Notes: generated from the letters alone by a model not told the origin. 64,000 bases of DNA from Candidatus Desulfovibrio intestinavium (GCA_019118345.1 DWZD01000046.1:1-64000); one strand, 5' to 3'. Shown: positions 43,248-53,218, counted from the stretch's first letter. A program made the numbers and translations.

Positions 43248-44018
43248 CTACTTGCCGCGTATCCAGTAGGTTTCAAAGCCGTCGTCCAGCCAGCCGTCGG
43301 AAACCGCGGTGAAGCCCGCCCGCTTGAACAGCTGCTGATACTCGCGCCGCGTCCTGCGCCAGCCCCAGAACTGCTGCCGCCGGATGCCCAGAAAATGCAG
43401 CGCCCCGCGAATGACGATCTTCAGGGCATTGACAAAGCTGCCCACAGCAGAATCCTCTTCCAGCAGGGAGGCCGACAGGCAGATGAGTTCGCCGCCCGGA
43501 GCCAGCTGGGCGCGCAGCTCGCGCAGCAGATATTCCAGTTCGCGCTGCGGGATGCCGTAATCCACCGTGGAAAGGTAGATCATGTCGTAACTGACGTCCG
43601 AGGGCAGGCAGGCGGGCGGCAGGCCGATATAGATGCGCTCGTTGGGCACAACCTTGCGCAGCCAGCGCAGGCTGACCGTGCTCGGTTCATTGACGTGCAG
43701 TTCCAGCTCAGGCATTTCTTCCAGCAGGGTCTTTTCCATGAAGCCCACGCCGCTGCCGATGGAAAGCACGCGCACAGGTTCTGTCCGGCCGGGGTCTTCA
43801 TTGGCCAGATGCGCCCGCAGCTCGCCGATGAGCCAGCGCGCATCCTTGCGTTTGTTCTCGCGCCAGGCGGCGGGCAGGTCATGCCAGCTCTGATAGCGCC
43901 GGAACAACTCCTCATAAAAGGTGGCGTAGAACTTGGGTTCGGCCAGATGAAAGAACGAAATGTGGGAAAAGGCCGTAAAGGGAATCCCTTGCCAGCTTTC
44001 CTGATAAAATCGCCGCAC
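43248..44018 (-). CDS. SAM-dependent methyltransferase-like protein
   Basis: A 256-residue protein with a class I methyltransferase-like core: VRVLSIGSGVGFMEKTLLEE near residue 90, YDMIYLSTVDYGIPQRELEYLLRELRAQLAPGGELICLSAS near 145-185. The N-terminal 75 residues (RRFYQESWQGIPFTAFSHISF) are helical and not part of the core, and the C-terminus ends in an arginine-rich helix plus DGFETYWIRGK. The GTG at 44018 is chosen because GGAGG lies four bases upstream; an ATG at 44084 in frame lacks such a site. No specific family name can be given. It is the last minus-strand gene before fliM. Confidence 0.65.
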   Translation of the reverse strand: MRRFYQESWQGIPFTAFSHISFFHLAEPKFYATFYEELFRRYQSWHDLPAAWRENKRKDARWLIGELRAHLANEDPGRTEPVRVLSIGSGVGFMEKTLLEEMPELELHVNEPSTVSLRWLRKVVPNERIYIGLPPACLPSDVSYDMIYLSTVDYGIPQRELEYLLRELRAQLAPGGELICLSASLLEEDSAVGSFVNALKIVIRGALHFLGIRRQQFWGWRRTRREYQQLFKRAGFTAVSDGWLDDGFETYWIRGK

Positions 44019-44333
44019 GTTGCCTCCGTAAGCCCGCGCATGTCTCCCGCGAGGCGGCTGTCCTCGCAAAAGCCTTCCGGCCATGATGACGCTGCCCGCG
44101 CCGCGCGAAAAGCGCTTTCGCGCGCCGGTGCATTCGCTTCGCCCCCCTTCCGCCGCCTCCCCCACGGGGAAACGCCGCCGGGAAACTGCCGATGCTCAAT
44201 ATTCTCCATATAATGCATCCCGGCAAGGGGCGCAATGCCCTGCCGGGGATGCGGGATCAACACAGCCGGGATTTTTCTCCCCGGCCGGCTGCGGACGACC
44301 GCCACAGCGGGAAGCGGCCGCCCGCATGTCGGA
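44019..44333. other. Non-coding interval downstream of pgk
   Basis: About 315 bases. It holds a hairpin at 44215-44252 (GCATCCCGGCA against TGCCGGGGATGC with one bulge), which may end the pgk transcript, and a CAGCCGGG/CCCCGGCCGGCTG pairing nearer pgk. Short frames are present without family-like sequence. A promoter for the methyltransferase gene probably lies here, but none is obvious. Confidence 0.5.
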
Positions 44334-45500
44334 TTAGCAGCTTTCCAGCGCGGCCACCGAAGGCAGCTTGATGCCTTCCAGCAGTTCGAGCGATGCGCCG
44401 CCGCCGGTGGAGATGTAGCCCATGCGGTCGGCAAGGCCGTAGCCTTCCACGGCAGCCACGGTATCGCCGCCGCCCACCACCACAAAGGCCTTGTCCGATG
44501 CCAGCGCATCGGCCAGCGCCCGGGTGCCCTTGTCAAAGGGCGGGAACTCGAAGGCCCCCACCGGGCCGTTCCAGACCACCGTGGCCGCGTCGGCCAGCAA
44601 TTTTTCGTAAGCCGCCACGGTCTTGGGGCCGATGTCGAGAATCATGGCCCCGGCAGGCACGGCGTCCACGTCGCAGACGGTGGCCGTCTGCCCGGCGGCC
44701 AGCTCGGGCGCGGTCACCACATCCACGGGCAGGGGCAGCATCTTGCCGAGATCTTCGGCCTTTTTCATGATCCGGCGGGCATCGTCCAGCAGCTCAGCTT
44801 CACAGAGCGATTGCTGCACATTGTGCCCGGCCGCGGCGAGGAAGGTATTGGCAATGCCGCCGCCCACAATGAGACAATCCACCTTGTCCAGCAGGTTTTC
44901 CAGCAGGCCCAGCTTGGTGGAGACCTTGGAACCGCCGATGACCGCCACCAGCGGACGCGCGGGCTGATCCAGCACCTTGGCGAAGGCATTGAGTTCGGCC
45001 ATCATCAGCGGCCCGGCGCAACCCACCCCGGCCTTGCGGATGGCGGCTTCGGTGGAGGCGTGGGCACGATGGGCCGCCCCGAAGGCGTCCATGACATAGA
45101 TATCGCCCAGTCCGGCCAGCTTGGCAGCCAGATCGGGATCATTCTTCTTTTCGCCCTTGAAGAAGCGGACATTTTCCAGCAGCACCACTTCGCCGGGGGC
45201 CACCTTCACGTCCTCGATCTTCGCGGCCAGGGTCACGGGCTTGCCCAAAAGACCCGAAAGGTGCTCGGCCACGGGCGCCAGCGAGAATTTGGGGTCAAAT
45301 TCCCCTTCGGTGGGCCGCCCCAGATGGGAGAGAAGCACCACGCCCGCGCCCTTGTCCAGTGCCAGTTTGATGCCGGGCAGGGCGGCACGGATGCGCTTGT
45401 CGTTGCTGATGTGACCGTCCTTCATGGGCACGTTGAGATCCTGACGGATGACGACGATCTTGCCCGCGCAATCCACGTCTTTCAATTCCTTGATGGCCAT
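44334..45500 (-). CDS. pgk: Phosphoglycerate kinase
   Basis: Glycolytic and gluconeogenic enzyme exchanging phosphate between 1,3-bisphosphoglycerate and ADP. The 388 residues have the N-terminal RQDLNVPMKDG (RVDFNVP in most), LLSHLGRP, ENVRFFKGEKKND, the linker GSKVSTKLGLLENLLDKVD, and the nucleotide-site GGGDTVAAVEGYGL and STGGGASLELLEG. The ATG at 45500 has AAGGAG eight bases upstream. It lies 30 bases downstream of tkt, in a carbohydrate operon with rpe. Confidence 0.94.
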   Translation of the reverse strand: MAIKELKDVDCAGKIVVIRQDLNVPMKDGHISNDKRIRAALPGIKLALDKGAGVVLLSHLGRPTEGEFDPKFSLAPVAEHLSGLLGKPVTLAAKIEDVKVAPGEVVLLENVRFFKGEKKNDPDLAAKLAGLGDIYVMDAFGAAHRAHASTEAAIRKAGVGCAGPLMMAELNAFAKVLDQPARPLVAVIGGSKVSTKLGLLENLLDKVDCLIVGGGIANTFLAAAGHNVQQSLCEAELLDDARRIMKKAEDLGKMLPLPVDVVTAPELAAGQTATVCDVDAVPAGAMILDIGPKTVAAYEKLLADAATVVWNGPVGAFEFPPFDKGTRALADALASDKAFVVVGGGDTVAAVEGYGLADRMGYISTGGGASLELLEGIKLPSVAALESC

Positions 45501-45530
45501 GCTGTCTCCTTGCACTATCCAGAGGTTGCG

Positions 45531-47555
45531 TTATTTCGCCACGCCCGCGTCGCGCAGCACGTCTTCGGCCAGCGCCACAAGGCGCTCGGCCGTAAAGCCG
45601 AATTCCCGGGCCAGCACCTTGCCCGGAGCCGAGGCCCCGAAACCTGCCATGCCGAGCACCGCACCATCGAGGCCCACATATTTGCGCCAGTAATCCGCCG
45701 AGGCCGCTTCCACGGCCACCCTGGCACGCACCGATGACGGCAGGACGGCTTCGCGATAGGCCGCATCCTGCGCGTCAAAGCGCTCGCAACAAGGCAGGGA
45801 CACCACGCGCACGCGGCGGCCGGCCTCGCCCAGCTTTGCCGCAGCTTCCAGCGCCAGCGCCACTTCCGAGCCGGTGGCCAGCAGGATGAGTTCCGGCGTA
45901 CCCGCGCAATCGGCCAGCACATAGCCGCCGCGCGCGATGGCCGTCACCTGCGCGGCATCACGCCGCACAAAGGGCACGTTCTGGCGGGACAGGGACAGTA
46001 CGCTGGGCGTATGCGCGCTTGCCAGCGCGCACTGCCAGGCCACGGCGCTTTCCACCGTATCGCAGGGCCGCCAGACGTCCACGTTGGGGATGAGCCGCAG
46101 CCCGGCAAGCTGCTCAATGGGCTGATGGGTGGGGCCGTCCTCGCCCACGCCGATGGAATCGTGGGTAAAGACCCAGATGGCGCGAATCTTCATGAGCGCC
46201 GCCAGACGCACGGCATTTTTCGCATAATCGGAAAAGACCATGAAGGTGCCCGCATAGGGGATGAAGCCTCCGTGCAGGGCCAGGCCGTTCATGATGGCGC
46301 TCATGCCGAATTCGCGTACCCCGTAGGAAAGATAGTTGGCCTCGGCCCAGTTGCCCGCCGCTGCGTCCAGCGGTACGGAAGCGGCGGTTTTTGTACCCAC
46401 GGAGCCGGTCAGATCGGCTGAACCGCCCAGCAGTTCCGGCAGGCGCGCGACGAGCGTTTCCAGCGCCCGCTGCCCGGCCACGCGGGTGGCGATGCTTTCT
46501 TCGGCGGCCACGGCCTGTTGCACGGTTGCGGCGGCAATGTCCGCCCAGTCGGCGGGCAGATCGCCCCGCATGCGACGGGAAAATTCGGCGGCAAGCTCAG
46601 GATGGGCGGCGGCATAGGCGGCAAAGGCGTCTTCCCAGGCGGCCTGCGCCGCCCTGCCCTTTTCGCGGGCGTCCCAGGCGGCGGCGATGTCCGCCGGAAT
46701 CTCAAAGGGAGCGGCTGTCCACTCCAGCGCCGCCTTGGTGGCCGCCGCCTCTTCGGGGCCGAGGGGCGAACCGTGACAGGCGGCGGAATCCGCCTTGTGC
46801 GGCGAACCGAAACCGATGTGCGTGCGACAGATGATGAGGCTCGGGCGCGCCCCGTCGGCGCGGGCCTCGCTCAGGGCGGCGTCCAGTGCGGCGGCATCGT
46901 GCCCGTCCACCGGGCCGACGACCTGCCAGCCGTAGGCCCGGAAACGGCCCGCCACGTCCTCGGTGAACCAGCCCTCCACCTTGCCGTCAATGGAAATGCC
47001 GTTGGCGTCGTAGAGGGCAATGAGCTTGCCCAGTTTCCAGACGCCCGCCAGCGCGCAGGCCTCGTGGGACACGCCCTCCATCAGGCAGCCGTCGCCAAGC
47101 AGGACATAGGTATGATGATCCACAATGTTGTGGCCCGGCCTGTTGAACCGCGCGGCCAGCAATTTTTCGGCCAGCGCCATGCCCACGGCTGAGGATATGC
47201 CCTGTCCCAGCGGGCCGGTGGTCATCTCCACCCCGGCGGTATGCCCGTGTTCGGGATGACCGGGCGTGCGCGACCCCCATTGCCGGAACTGCCGGATGTC
47301 GTCCATGCTCAGGCCGTAGCCTGCAAGATGCAGGAGACCGTAAAGCAGCATGGACGCATGCCCGTTGGAAAGCACGAAACGGTCGCGATCCGGCCAGTGC
47401 GGGTCGGCGGGATTGTGGCGGAGCACATGACGCCAGAGGGCTTCGGCCATGTCGGCCATGCCCAGCGGCGCGCCGGGATGCCCGGAACGGGCCTGCTCAA
47501 TGGCATCAATGGCAAGGGCGCGCAAGGCGTTGGCGCATTGCCTGCGGGTAGGCAT
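45531..47555 (-). CDS. tkt: Transketolase
   Basis: Thiamine-diphosphate enzyme of the non-oxidative pentose phosphate pathway, 674 residues. Seen are [20 protein letters not shown] at the start, the cofactor motif [13 protein letters not shown]...[13 protein letters not shown] (residues ~155-190), the pyrimidine domain with [19 protein letters not shown] near 465 and the C-terminal domain. The ATG at 47555 is preferred over 47561 because the GAGGA site is at better distance. It lies between rpe and pgk, so these three probably run together. Confidence 0.94.
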   Translation of the reverse strand: MPTRRQCANALRALAIDAIEQARSGHPGAPLGMADMAEALWRHVLRHNPADPHWPDRDRFVLSNGHASMLLYGLLHLAGYGLSMDDIRQFRQWGSRTPGHPEHGHTAGVEMTTGPLGQGISSAVGMALAEKLLAARFNRPGHNIVDHHTYVLLGDGCLMEGVSHEACALAGVWKLGKLIALYDANGISIDGKVEGWFTEDVAGRFRAYGWQVVGPVDGHDAAALDAALSEARADGARPSLIICRTHIGFGSPHKADSAACHGSPLGPEEAAATKAALEWTAAPFEIPADIAAAWDAREKGRAAQAAWEDAFAAYAAAHPELAAEFSRRMRGDLPADWADIAAATVQQAVAAEESIATRVAGQRALETLVARLPELLGGSADLTGSVGTKTAASVPLDAAAGNWAEANYLSYGVREFGMSAIMNGLALHGGFIPYAGTFMVFSDYAKNAVRLAALMKIRAIWVFTHDSIGVGEDGPTHQPIEQLAGLRLIPNVDVWRPCDTVESAVAWQCALASAHTPSVLSLSRQNVPFVRRDAAQVTAIARGGYVLADCAGTPELILLATGSEVALALEAAAKLGEAGRRVRVVSLPCCERFDAQDAAYREAVLPSSVRARVAVEAASADYWRKYVGLDGAVLGMAGFGASAPGKVLAREFGFTAERLVALAEDVLRDAGVAK

Positions 47556-47573
47556 GAACATTTCCTCGTTGGG

Positions 47574-48293
47574 TTAGCGGTTGCAGGGCGTCCATTGGGC
47601 GGCAAGCGCGCGGCGATTTTCGCCGGCGGCGCTGCCGGCATGACGCACGGCCTCCAGAAAGGCGGCATGGCGCGCATCATACGGAGGATGCCCGAAAAAG
47701 GCCGAGCCGGAAACCAGCACATCCGCGCCCGCATCCGCCAGCGCGGCGGCATTTTCCGGGCAGGCGCCGCCGTCCACCTGCACGAGCACGGACTCGCCGT
47801 TCGCGGCGTCCAGCAGTTCGCGCACGGCGCGCACCTTGGCGTAGCTTTGCGGAAGGAATTTCTGCCCGGAAAAGCCGGGATTGACGCTCATGACGAGCAC
47901 CATGTCGCAATCGGGAGCCAGCCAGCGCAAGGGAGCGATATCCGTGCCCGGATTGAGGGCAATGCCCGCCTTGCAGCCCAGACGGCGAATTTCGGTCAGG
48001 GTGCGCTGGGGGTGACGGTCGGCTTCCAGATGAATGACGATCATGTCGGCCCCGGCTGCCCGGAAGGCTTCCAGATGCCGGGCGGGCTGCTCAATCATGA
48101 GATGCACATCGAAAAAGAGGCGGCTGCTCGCACGCAGGCTGCGCAGCAGGGGCGGGCCGAAGGTGATGTTGGGCACAAAGCAGCCGTCCATCACGTCCAG
48201 ATGCAGCCAGCGGATGCCGGCCCGCTCGAGAGCCGCCAGCTCGTCGCCCAGCCGGGCAAAGTCCGCCGATAACAGGGAGGGGGACAGGATCAT
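47574..48293 (-). CDS. rpe: Ribulose-phosphate 3-epimerase
   Basis: Interconverts ribulose 5-phosphate and xylulose 5-phosphate, supplying transketolase encoded just downstream. The 239-residue TIM barrel shows MILSPSLLSADFARLGDEL, WLHLDVMDGCFVPNITFGP (catalytic Asp and metal His), LVMSVNPGFSGQKFLP, QVDGGACPENA and DVLVSGSAFFG. The ATG at 48293 has GAGGAG eight bases upstream. A C-terminal stretch of about 20 residues goes past the usual end. Confidence 0.94.
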   Translation of the reverse strand: MILSPSLLSADFARLGDELAALERAGIRWLHLDVMDGCFVPNITFGPPLLRSLRASSRLFFDVHLMIEQPARHLEAFRAAGADMIVIHLEADRHPQRTLTEIRRLGCKAGIALNPGTDIAPLRWLAPDCDMVLVMSVNPGFSGQKFLPQSYAKVRAVRELLDAANGESVLVQVDGGACPENAAALADAGADVLVSGSAFFGHPPYDARHAAFLEAVRHAGSAAGENRRALAAQWTPCNR

Positions 48294-48303
48294 GCGATTC
48301 TCC

Positions 48304-48648
48304 TCAGTCCTGACGCGCCAGAATGTCGCGAATGGCCAGCAATTCGTCCCGCACATGACGCAGGAAGGCCGGATCGGACGTTGCGTCCTTCTGGCAGGCT
48401 GCCGGCTCGATGGTTTTAGCCCCGCCTTCCAGCACCCGGCGCGCGCCCTCGATGGTCATGCCCTGCTCATGCAGAAGCTGCTTGATGCGCCGCAGGAGGG
48501 CCACATCTTCCTCTGTATAGCGGCGCTGCCCCTTTTCCGTGCGCGAGGGGGCCAGCTGGGGAAATTTCGATTGCCAGAAGCGCAGCACATGCGTCTCGAG
48601 TTGCAGCAGTTCCGCTGCTTCTCCAATACGGTAGGTGGGTGCGCTCAT
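48304..48648 (-). CDS. MerR-family regulator following pheT
   Basis: A 114-residue small regulator. The MerR-type DNA-binding domain is TYRIGEAAELLQLETHVLRFWQSKFPQLAPSRTEKGQRRYTEEDVALLRRIKQLLHEQGMTIEGARRVL, followed by only a short helix with no ligand domain. The start is uncertain: 48648 (used) begins just before the domain, while an ATG at 48708, one base past the pheT stop, would add 20 residues rich in Ala and Arg. A perfect palindrome in that region favours the shorter form. Such a gene after pheT is common in delta-proteobacteria. Confidence 0.82.
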   Translation of the reverse strand: MSAPTYRIGEAAELLQLETHVLRFWQSKFPQLAPSRTEKGQRRYTEEDVALLRRIKQLLHEQGMTIEGARRVLEGGAKTIEPAACQKDATSDPAFLRHVRDELLAIRDILARQD

Positions 48649-48670
48649 GCGGGCCGCCTGAGGTTTTGCG

Positions 48671-48696
48671 GCAGCCGCGCCCCGGGGCGCGGCTGC
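48671..48696. terminator. Perfect palindrome between pheT and the MerR-type gene
   Basis: GCAGCCGCGCCCC directly followed by its complement GGGGCGCGGCTGC, 26 bases in all with no loop base to spare. It starts 14 bases after the pheT stop on the minus strand. It could be a weak terminator or a processing site. Confidence 0.55.
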
Positions 48697-48709
48697 CCGG
48701 TTTGCCATG

Positions 48710-51121
48710 CTAGACGCGCACGCCAAGATGCTTGACGAGCGATTGTGCCACCTTTTCCCGTTCCTTGTCCACTTCCGCATCCTTGAGCGTGCGCCCGGCA
48801 TGGCGGAAGGTCAGGCGGAAGGTCAGGTGGCGTTCCTCGCCGCCCGCCGGCTCAAAGCAGTCCTGCAGCACAATGTCTTCCAGCAGGGGCAGATGCAGAT
48901 CCCGCACATGGGCCAGCACCTGCGCCACCTGCACCTGCGGCCCGGCCATGACCGTGATGTCGCGGCGCACCGGCGGATAGACCGGCAGGGGGCGGAAGCG
49001 CAGGCGCACCGCATCATGCAGGCGCCGCAGCTCGTCCAGATTCAGTTCGGCCAGCCACACGGGCTTGCGGGCATGGAAGGCGTCGGCCATGTCCGGACGT
49101 ACGCGGCCCATGACGCCCACGACGCTTTCGCCTTCGGGGCCGGGCACGGCGATTTCCACGCCGGGCAGCAGGAAGGGGTGTTCCCCGGCCTGCCGGTACG
49201 CAGCGGCGGGCAGATGCAAAAAGGCCAGCAGATGTTCCACCACGCCCTTGAGATCCACATATTCCATGTCGCCTTCGGGCTGCGGCCAGGCGCTGTCGTA
49301 GCGCGAGCCATAGAGCAGGACGCCGATCTTGCCCGTTTCCGTGGCACCGGTATCGTGGGCGTCGTTCAGGGGCCGGGCATGAAAGACATGGGCCAGTTCA
49401 AAGAGGCGCAGCCCCGCCGCCCCCTGGGCCAGATTGTTGCGCAGGCTGTTGAGCAGGCCCGGGGCCAGCCAGGTGCGCAAGGCATCCTGCTCGGCAGACA
49501 GGGGATTCATAATGGAAATGCGCCCTTCCCGCGCAAGGCCCAGATGGTCAAGATCCTTGTGTCCCACGAAGCTGTAGTTGATGGCCTCGTTGAGGCCCAG
49601 CCCCGCGCCCCAGCGCTTGATGCGCGACCAGAAGGCAAAGCGGGATTCCGGCTCGCCGGCGCGCTCGAGATCGCGGGCAATGGGCGGCAGCACCGGTTCG
49701 ATGGTGTCCAGCCCGTGCATGCGGCCCACTTCCTCGATGAGGTCGGCCTCGCGGGTGAGGTCGGGCCGCCAGCTCGGCTGGGCCACCTGCCAGTTTTCGC
49801 CCCGCGCGCGGATTTCGCAGCCCAGCCCGGCGAGCACCCCTTCGCAGAAGTCCCCGGCCAGTTCCACGCCCAGCAGGGCATTGGCGCGGGCCGGACGGAA
49901 GTCCATGAGCACCGGCGCAAAGGGGCGCGGCTCGGCCACGGCCACCCCGGGGCAGACCTTGCCGCCCGACAGTTCGGCCATCATGGCGCAGGCGCGATCC
50001 AGCGCCCAGCGCGTCCGGCACTGATCGATGCCGCGCTCGAAGCGGTAGGACGCCTCGGAAGAGAGGCCCAGACGGCGCGAGGTCTTGCGGATGGTGCCCG
50101 GACGGAAAACCGCGCTTTCCAGAAAGACATTGGTGCTGTTGTCGTCGATTTCGGTATTCAGGCCGCCCATGACCCCGGCCAGACCCACGGCCCGCTCGGC
50201 ATCGCGGATGCAGAGGTCGCGCGGGTCGAGGCGGCGCTCCTGCCCGTCGAGGGTCACGAAGGTCTCGCCCTCCTCGGCGCGGGAGACGATGATCCGCCCG
50301 CCGCGCAGCTTGTCGAGGTCAAAGGAGTGCAGGGGCTGGCCGCATTCCATGAGGATGTAGTTGGTCACGTCCACGATGTTGGAAATGGGGCGCACGCCCA
50401 CGGCATGCAGGCGATGCCGGATGCGCATGGGCGAGGGGGCGATGTGACCGCCCGTGATGACGCGGCCCGTGTACAGCCAGCAGAGATCGGGATCGCGGAT
50501 GTCGATGGGCGGCAAGTCCACGCGGGGGCCGTCCTCGGCAAGTTCGCGCTCGGGGATGCGGAAGGGCAGGCCGAAGGCCAGCGCCGTTTCCCGGGCCAGT
50601 CCCAGCACGGACAGGCAATCGGCGCGATTGGGCGTGATGGAGATATCCAGCACCTCGCGATCCAGATCCAGGGTGTCCACGAGTTTCGCCCCGGGCACCG
50701 CCGTTTCCGGCAGCACCATGATGCCGGAATGATCCTCGGTGAGGCCCAGCTCCCGTTCGGAACAGATCATGCCGCAGCTCGGCGCGCCGCGCAGCTTGGC
50801 CTTCTTGATGACCAGCCCGCCGGGCATGGTGGTGCCCACCAGCGCCACGGGAACCTTTTGTCCGGCGGCCACATTGGGCGCGCCGCACACGATGTCCAGC
50901 AGTTCGCCCTGTCCGGCGTCCACCTTGCAGATGTGCAGGTGATCCGACTCGGGATGATCGACGCATTCCACCACATGGCCCACCACGATGCCGGCAATGG
51001 CGTCATAGGGGCGGAGGATCTCTTCCAATTCCAGCCCCAGCATGGTCAGGCGGTCGCCAAGTTCCTGCGCCGTACCTTCATAGGGGACAAATTCACGCAA
51101 CCAAGACAGGGAAAGCAGCAT
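48710..51121 (-). CDS. pheT: Phenylalanine-tRNA ligase beta subunit
   Basis: Large subunit of the (alpha-beta)2 phenylalanyl-tRNA synthetase. The 803 residues contain the tRNA-binding domain (VVECVDHPESDHLHICKVDAG near 50), the B3/4 editing region, the B5 domain (LPPIDIRDPD and further), the catalytic-like core, and the C-terminal FDX-ACB anticodon-binding domain (VYPPVRRDITVMAGPQVQVAQVLAHV near 715). Length is typical. It is separated from pheS by a small secreted-protein gene, which is not the usual arrangement. Confidence 0.95.
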   Translation of the reverse strand: MLLSLSWLREFVPYEGTAQELGDRLTMLGLELEEILRPYDAIAGIVVGHVVECVDHPESDHLHICKVDAGQGELLDIVCGAPNVAAGQKVPVALVGTTMPGGLVIKKAKLRGAPSCGMICSERELGLTEDHSGIMVLPETAVPGAKLVDTLDLDREVLDISITPNRADCLSVLGLARETALAFGLPFRIPERELAEDGPRVDLPPIDIRDPDLCWLYTGRVITGGHIAPSPMRIRHRLHAVGVRPISNIVDVTNYILMECGQPLHSFDLDKLRGGRIIVSRAEEGETFVTLDGQERRLDPRDLCIRDAERAVGLAGVMGGLNTEIDDNSTNVFLESAVFRPGTIRKTSRRLGLSSEASYRFERGIDQCRTRWALDRACAMMAELSGGKVCPGVAVAEPRPFAPVLMDFRPARANALLGVELAGDFCEGVLAGLGCEIRARGENWQVAQPSWRPDLTREADLIEEVGRMHGLDTIEPVLPPIARDLERAGEPESRFAFWSRIKRWGAGLGLNEAINYSFVGHKDLDHLGLAREGRISIMNPLSAEQDALRTWLAPGLLNSLRNNLAQGAAGLRLFELAHVFHARPLNDAHDTGATETGKIGVLLYGSRYDSAWPQPEGDMEYVDLKGVVEHLLAFLHLPAAAYRQAGEHPFLLPGVEIAVPGPEGESVVGVMGRVRPDMADAFHARKPVWLAELNLDELRRLHDAVRLRFRPLPVYPPVRRDITVMAGPQVQVAQVLAHVRDLHLPLLEDIVLQDCFEPAGGEERHLTFRLTFRHAGRTLKDAEVDKEREKVAQSLVKHLGVRV

Positions 51122-51151
51122 AGGTCATCTCACTGGCCTGACGGCCGATTA

Positions 51152-51520
51152 TCAGTTGAAATTCCACGCGGGTTTGGGGGCGTCCACTTCGGGCAGGGGC
51201 CGCACGGCCTCCGGCTCGCGGGCATAGCCGCCGTAGGCGCCCGGGCCGGGGCGGTTGCGGGACTTGCGCTCGGCCGGCGGCATATCGGTGAGGCGCCGGC
51301 CATAGGCATCGGTATAGCCCATGCCGCCGTCATCGGTACGGCCGGCGGTCTGCCCGGGCAGGGTCTGACTGGCGCGCGGCCCGCCCGGCGGCTCCAGGCC
51401 GGAATGGCGGGGATTGTAGGCCGATCCCGCTTCGACCCGCGCCGCCCCGACCGGCGACAGGACAGGCAAGATCAGGGCAAGGCAGGCGCAGAGACAGGCG
51501 CGGCGCAGGCTGGCGGCCAT
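51152..51520 (-). CDS. Small secreted protein of unknown function between pheS and pheT
   Basis: A 122-residue protein with a Sec-type signal peptide (basic SLRRA, hydrophobic CLALILPVLSPVGA). The mature part is low-complexity, rich in Gly, Pro, Arg and Ala, and without domains or cysteines (SGLEPPGGPRASQTLPGQTAG; PGPGAYGGYAREPEAVRPLPEV). The ATG at 51520 is used because the GGAG nine bases upstream fits it; a GTG at 51526 is an alternative. The ribosome site overlaps the pheS stop region, so it is translated from the same message. Function unknown. Confidence 0.65.
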   Translation of the reverse strand: MAASLRRACLCACLALILPVLSPVGAARVEAGSAYNPRHSGLEPPGGPRASQTLPGQTAGRTDDGGMGYTDAYGRRLTDMPPAERKSRNRPGPGAYGGYAREPEAVRPLPEVDAPKPAWNFN

Positions 51521-51532
51521 TGTCACGCACTC

Positions 51533-52567
51533 CTAGGCGAACTGGCCGAGAAAGCGCACATCGTTTTCAAAGAACATGCGCAAATCGCCGATGCCGTACT
51601 TGAGCATGGCCACCCGTTCCACGCCAAGGCCGAAGGCAAAGCCGCTCACTTCCGGCGCATAGCCCACGGCCTCGAACACCGCGGGGTCAACCATGCCGCA
51701 GCCGAGAATTTCCACCCAGCCGGTGGTCTTGCAGACCCGGCAGGGTTCGCCGTCCAGATGACCCGCACCGCCGCACATGCAGCAGGAAATGTCCACTTCG
51801 GCCGAGGGTTCGGTGAAGGGGAAGAAGCTGGGCCGGAAACGCACACGGGTGGCGCTGCCGAAGATTTCGCGCACAAAGGCGGTGAGGATGCCGCGTAAAT
51901 GGGCCATGCTGATGTTCTCGCCCACCATGAGGCCCTCGATCTGATGGAACATGGGCGTATGGGTGAGGTCTGAGTCGCGGCGGTAGACCTTGCCGGGGCA
52001 GATGACGGCCAGCGGGGGCTTGCGGGCCAGCATGGTGCGCACCTGCACGGGCGAGGTATGGGTGCGCATGACCACCTTGTCGCTGACGTAGAGGGTGTCC
52101 TGCATGTCGCGGGCCGGATGCTCGGGCGGCATGTTGAGGGACTCGAAGTTGTAGAAGTCGTTTTCCACTTCCGGGCCGGAGGCCACATCAAAGCCCAGCC
52201 CGCGCAGCACATCGCAAATTTCCTGCGTCACCAGGGTGATGGGATGCAGGGAGCCGCGCCAGGGCAGCCGCCCGGGCAGCGAGGCGTCAAAGCGGCGCAG
52301 GGCCTCGGCCTCGAGGGCCTTTTCCAGCGCAAGCCGCCGTTCTTCCAGCAGGGCCGTCAGGCTTTCCTTGACGGCATTGGCCTTCTGGCCCACGGCCGGA
52401 CGCTGGGCGGGTTCCAGCTGCGGCAGGGCGCTCATGATATGGGCCAGCCGTCCCTTGCGGCCGAGAAAATCGACCCTCAGGCTTTCCAGTGCATCCAATG
52501 AACGGGCATCCGCCAGGCCTTTTTCCAGCTCAGGGGCCAGTCCTTCCAGTGCGGTAATCAGATCCAT
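51533..52567 (-). CDS. pheS: Phenylalanine-tRNA ligase alpha subunit
   Basis: Catalytic subunit of phenylalanyl-tRNA synthetase, 344 residues. An N-terminal coiled coil (residues ~1-90) is followed by class II motifs: [33 protein letters not shown] (motif 1 region), [34 protein letters not shown] (motif 2 region), and [22 protein letters not shown] (motif 3). A cysteine pair CCMCGGAG and CRVC before motif 3 may bind a metal. It follows rplT after 132 bases holding a terminator-like hairpin. Confidence 0.95.
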   Translation of the reverse strand: MDLITALEGLAPELEKGLADARSLDALESLRVDFLGRKGRLAHIMSALPQLEPAQRPAVGQKANAVKESLTALLEERRLALEKALEAEALRRFDASLPGRLPWRGSLHPITLVTQEICDVLRGLGFDVASGPEVENDFYNFESLNMPPEHPARDMQDTLYVSDKVVMRTHTSPVQVRTMLARKPPLAVICPGKVYRRDSDLTHTPMFHQIEGLMVGENISMAHLRGILTAFVREIFGSATRVRFRPSFFPFTEPSAEVDISCCMCGGAGHLDGEPCRVCKTTGWVEILGCGMVDPAVFEAVGYAPEVSGFAFGLGVERVAMLKYGIGDLRMFFENDVRFLGQFA

Positions 52568-52615
52568 GAATTTTTCCCGTGCCGCCAGGCGGCCTTCGGC
52601 GCGGACAATGCGCCG

Positions 52616-52673
52616 AAAAAAAAGATGCGCGGCACGTCAGGCACAGGCCGAACCTGTTGCCAGAGCGTGCCGC
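52616..52673 (-). terminator. Terminator or attenuator between rplT and pheS
   Basis: On the minus strand a long hairpin with outer arms GCGGCACG (52673-52666) and CGTGCCGC (52636-52629) and an inner ACAGG/CCTGT pairing is followed by a run of eight T (52623-52616). It begins about 26 bases after the rplT stop and ends about 50 bases before pheS. There is no room for a phenylalanine-rich leader peptide as in the E. coli pheM leader. Confidence 0.7.
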
Positions 52674-52699
52674 GTCACACACAATCCGTACGATGTCGC

Positions 52700-53053
52700 C
52701 TAGTTCAGCGCGCCCTTGGCCAGTTCAACCACCTTGGCGAAGTCGTCCTTGTGGTACACGGCCAGGTCAGCGAGAACCTTGCGGTTCAGGGCGATGCCGG
52801 CCTTGTTGAGACCGTGCATCAGGCGGCTGTAGGACAGCCCGTTCAGCCGCGCGCCCGCGTTGATGCGCAGAATCCAGAGCGTGCGGAAATCGCGCTTGCG
52901 GTGCTTGCGACCGATGAAGGAATATTGCAGCGCGCGTTCCACGGCCTCGCGGGCGGTGCGATACAGGCGGCTGCGACCGCCGCGAAAGCCCTTGGCGGCG
53001 CTCAGGTATTTTTTGTGCCGGCGATGGGCGGCAAGACCTCTCTTCACACGCAT
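52700..53053 (-). CDS. rplT: Large ribosomal subunit protein bL20
   Basis: Assembly protein of the large subunit, 117 residues, very basic. [17 protein letters not shown] at the start, [42 protein letters not shown] and [20 protein letters not shown] are all bL20 hallmarks. It is in the conserved block infC-rpmI-rplT downstream of thrS, and in other bacteria L20 represses this operon by binding its message. Confidence 0.96.
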   Translation of the reverse strand: MRVKRGLAAHRRHKKYLSAAKGFRGGRSRLYRTAREAVERALQYSFIGRKHRKRDFRTLWILRINAGARLNGLSYSRLMHGLNKAGIALNRKVLADLAVYHKDDFAKVVELAKGALN

Positions 53054-53218
53054 GGGTGTTCCCTCCTTTCACCCGGACAAGGCGGAGGCATAAGCCCGCC
53101 GGGGAGCTAGAAATATCCGTTTTTTTCCGCCGTATGCGGCGGGCGGCAGGATTGAACGCCCGTGCGTCGCGGCTCCTGCCTGCCGCCGGCCTTGCGGCCT
53201 CGGGCCGTCATGCGCCCG

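Noticed and set aside
44019..44333. Short plus-strand frames downstream of pgk
   Set aside because: They overlap a hairpin and have no ribosome site or family-like sequence.
48707..51898. 1063-codon plus-strand frame opposite pheT
   Set aside because: It mirrors pheT and the small secreted-protein gene; no domain, no start signal, typical antisense composition.
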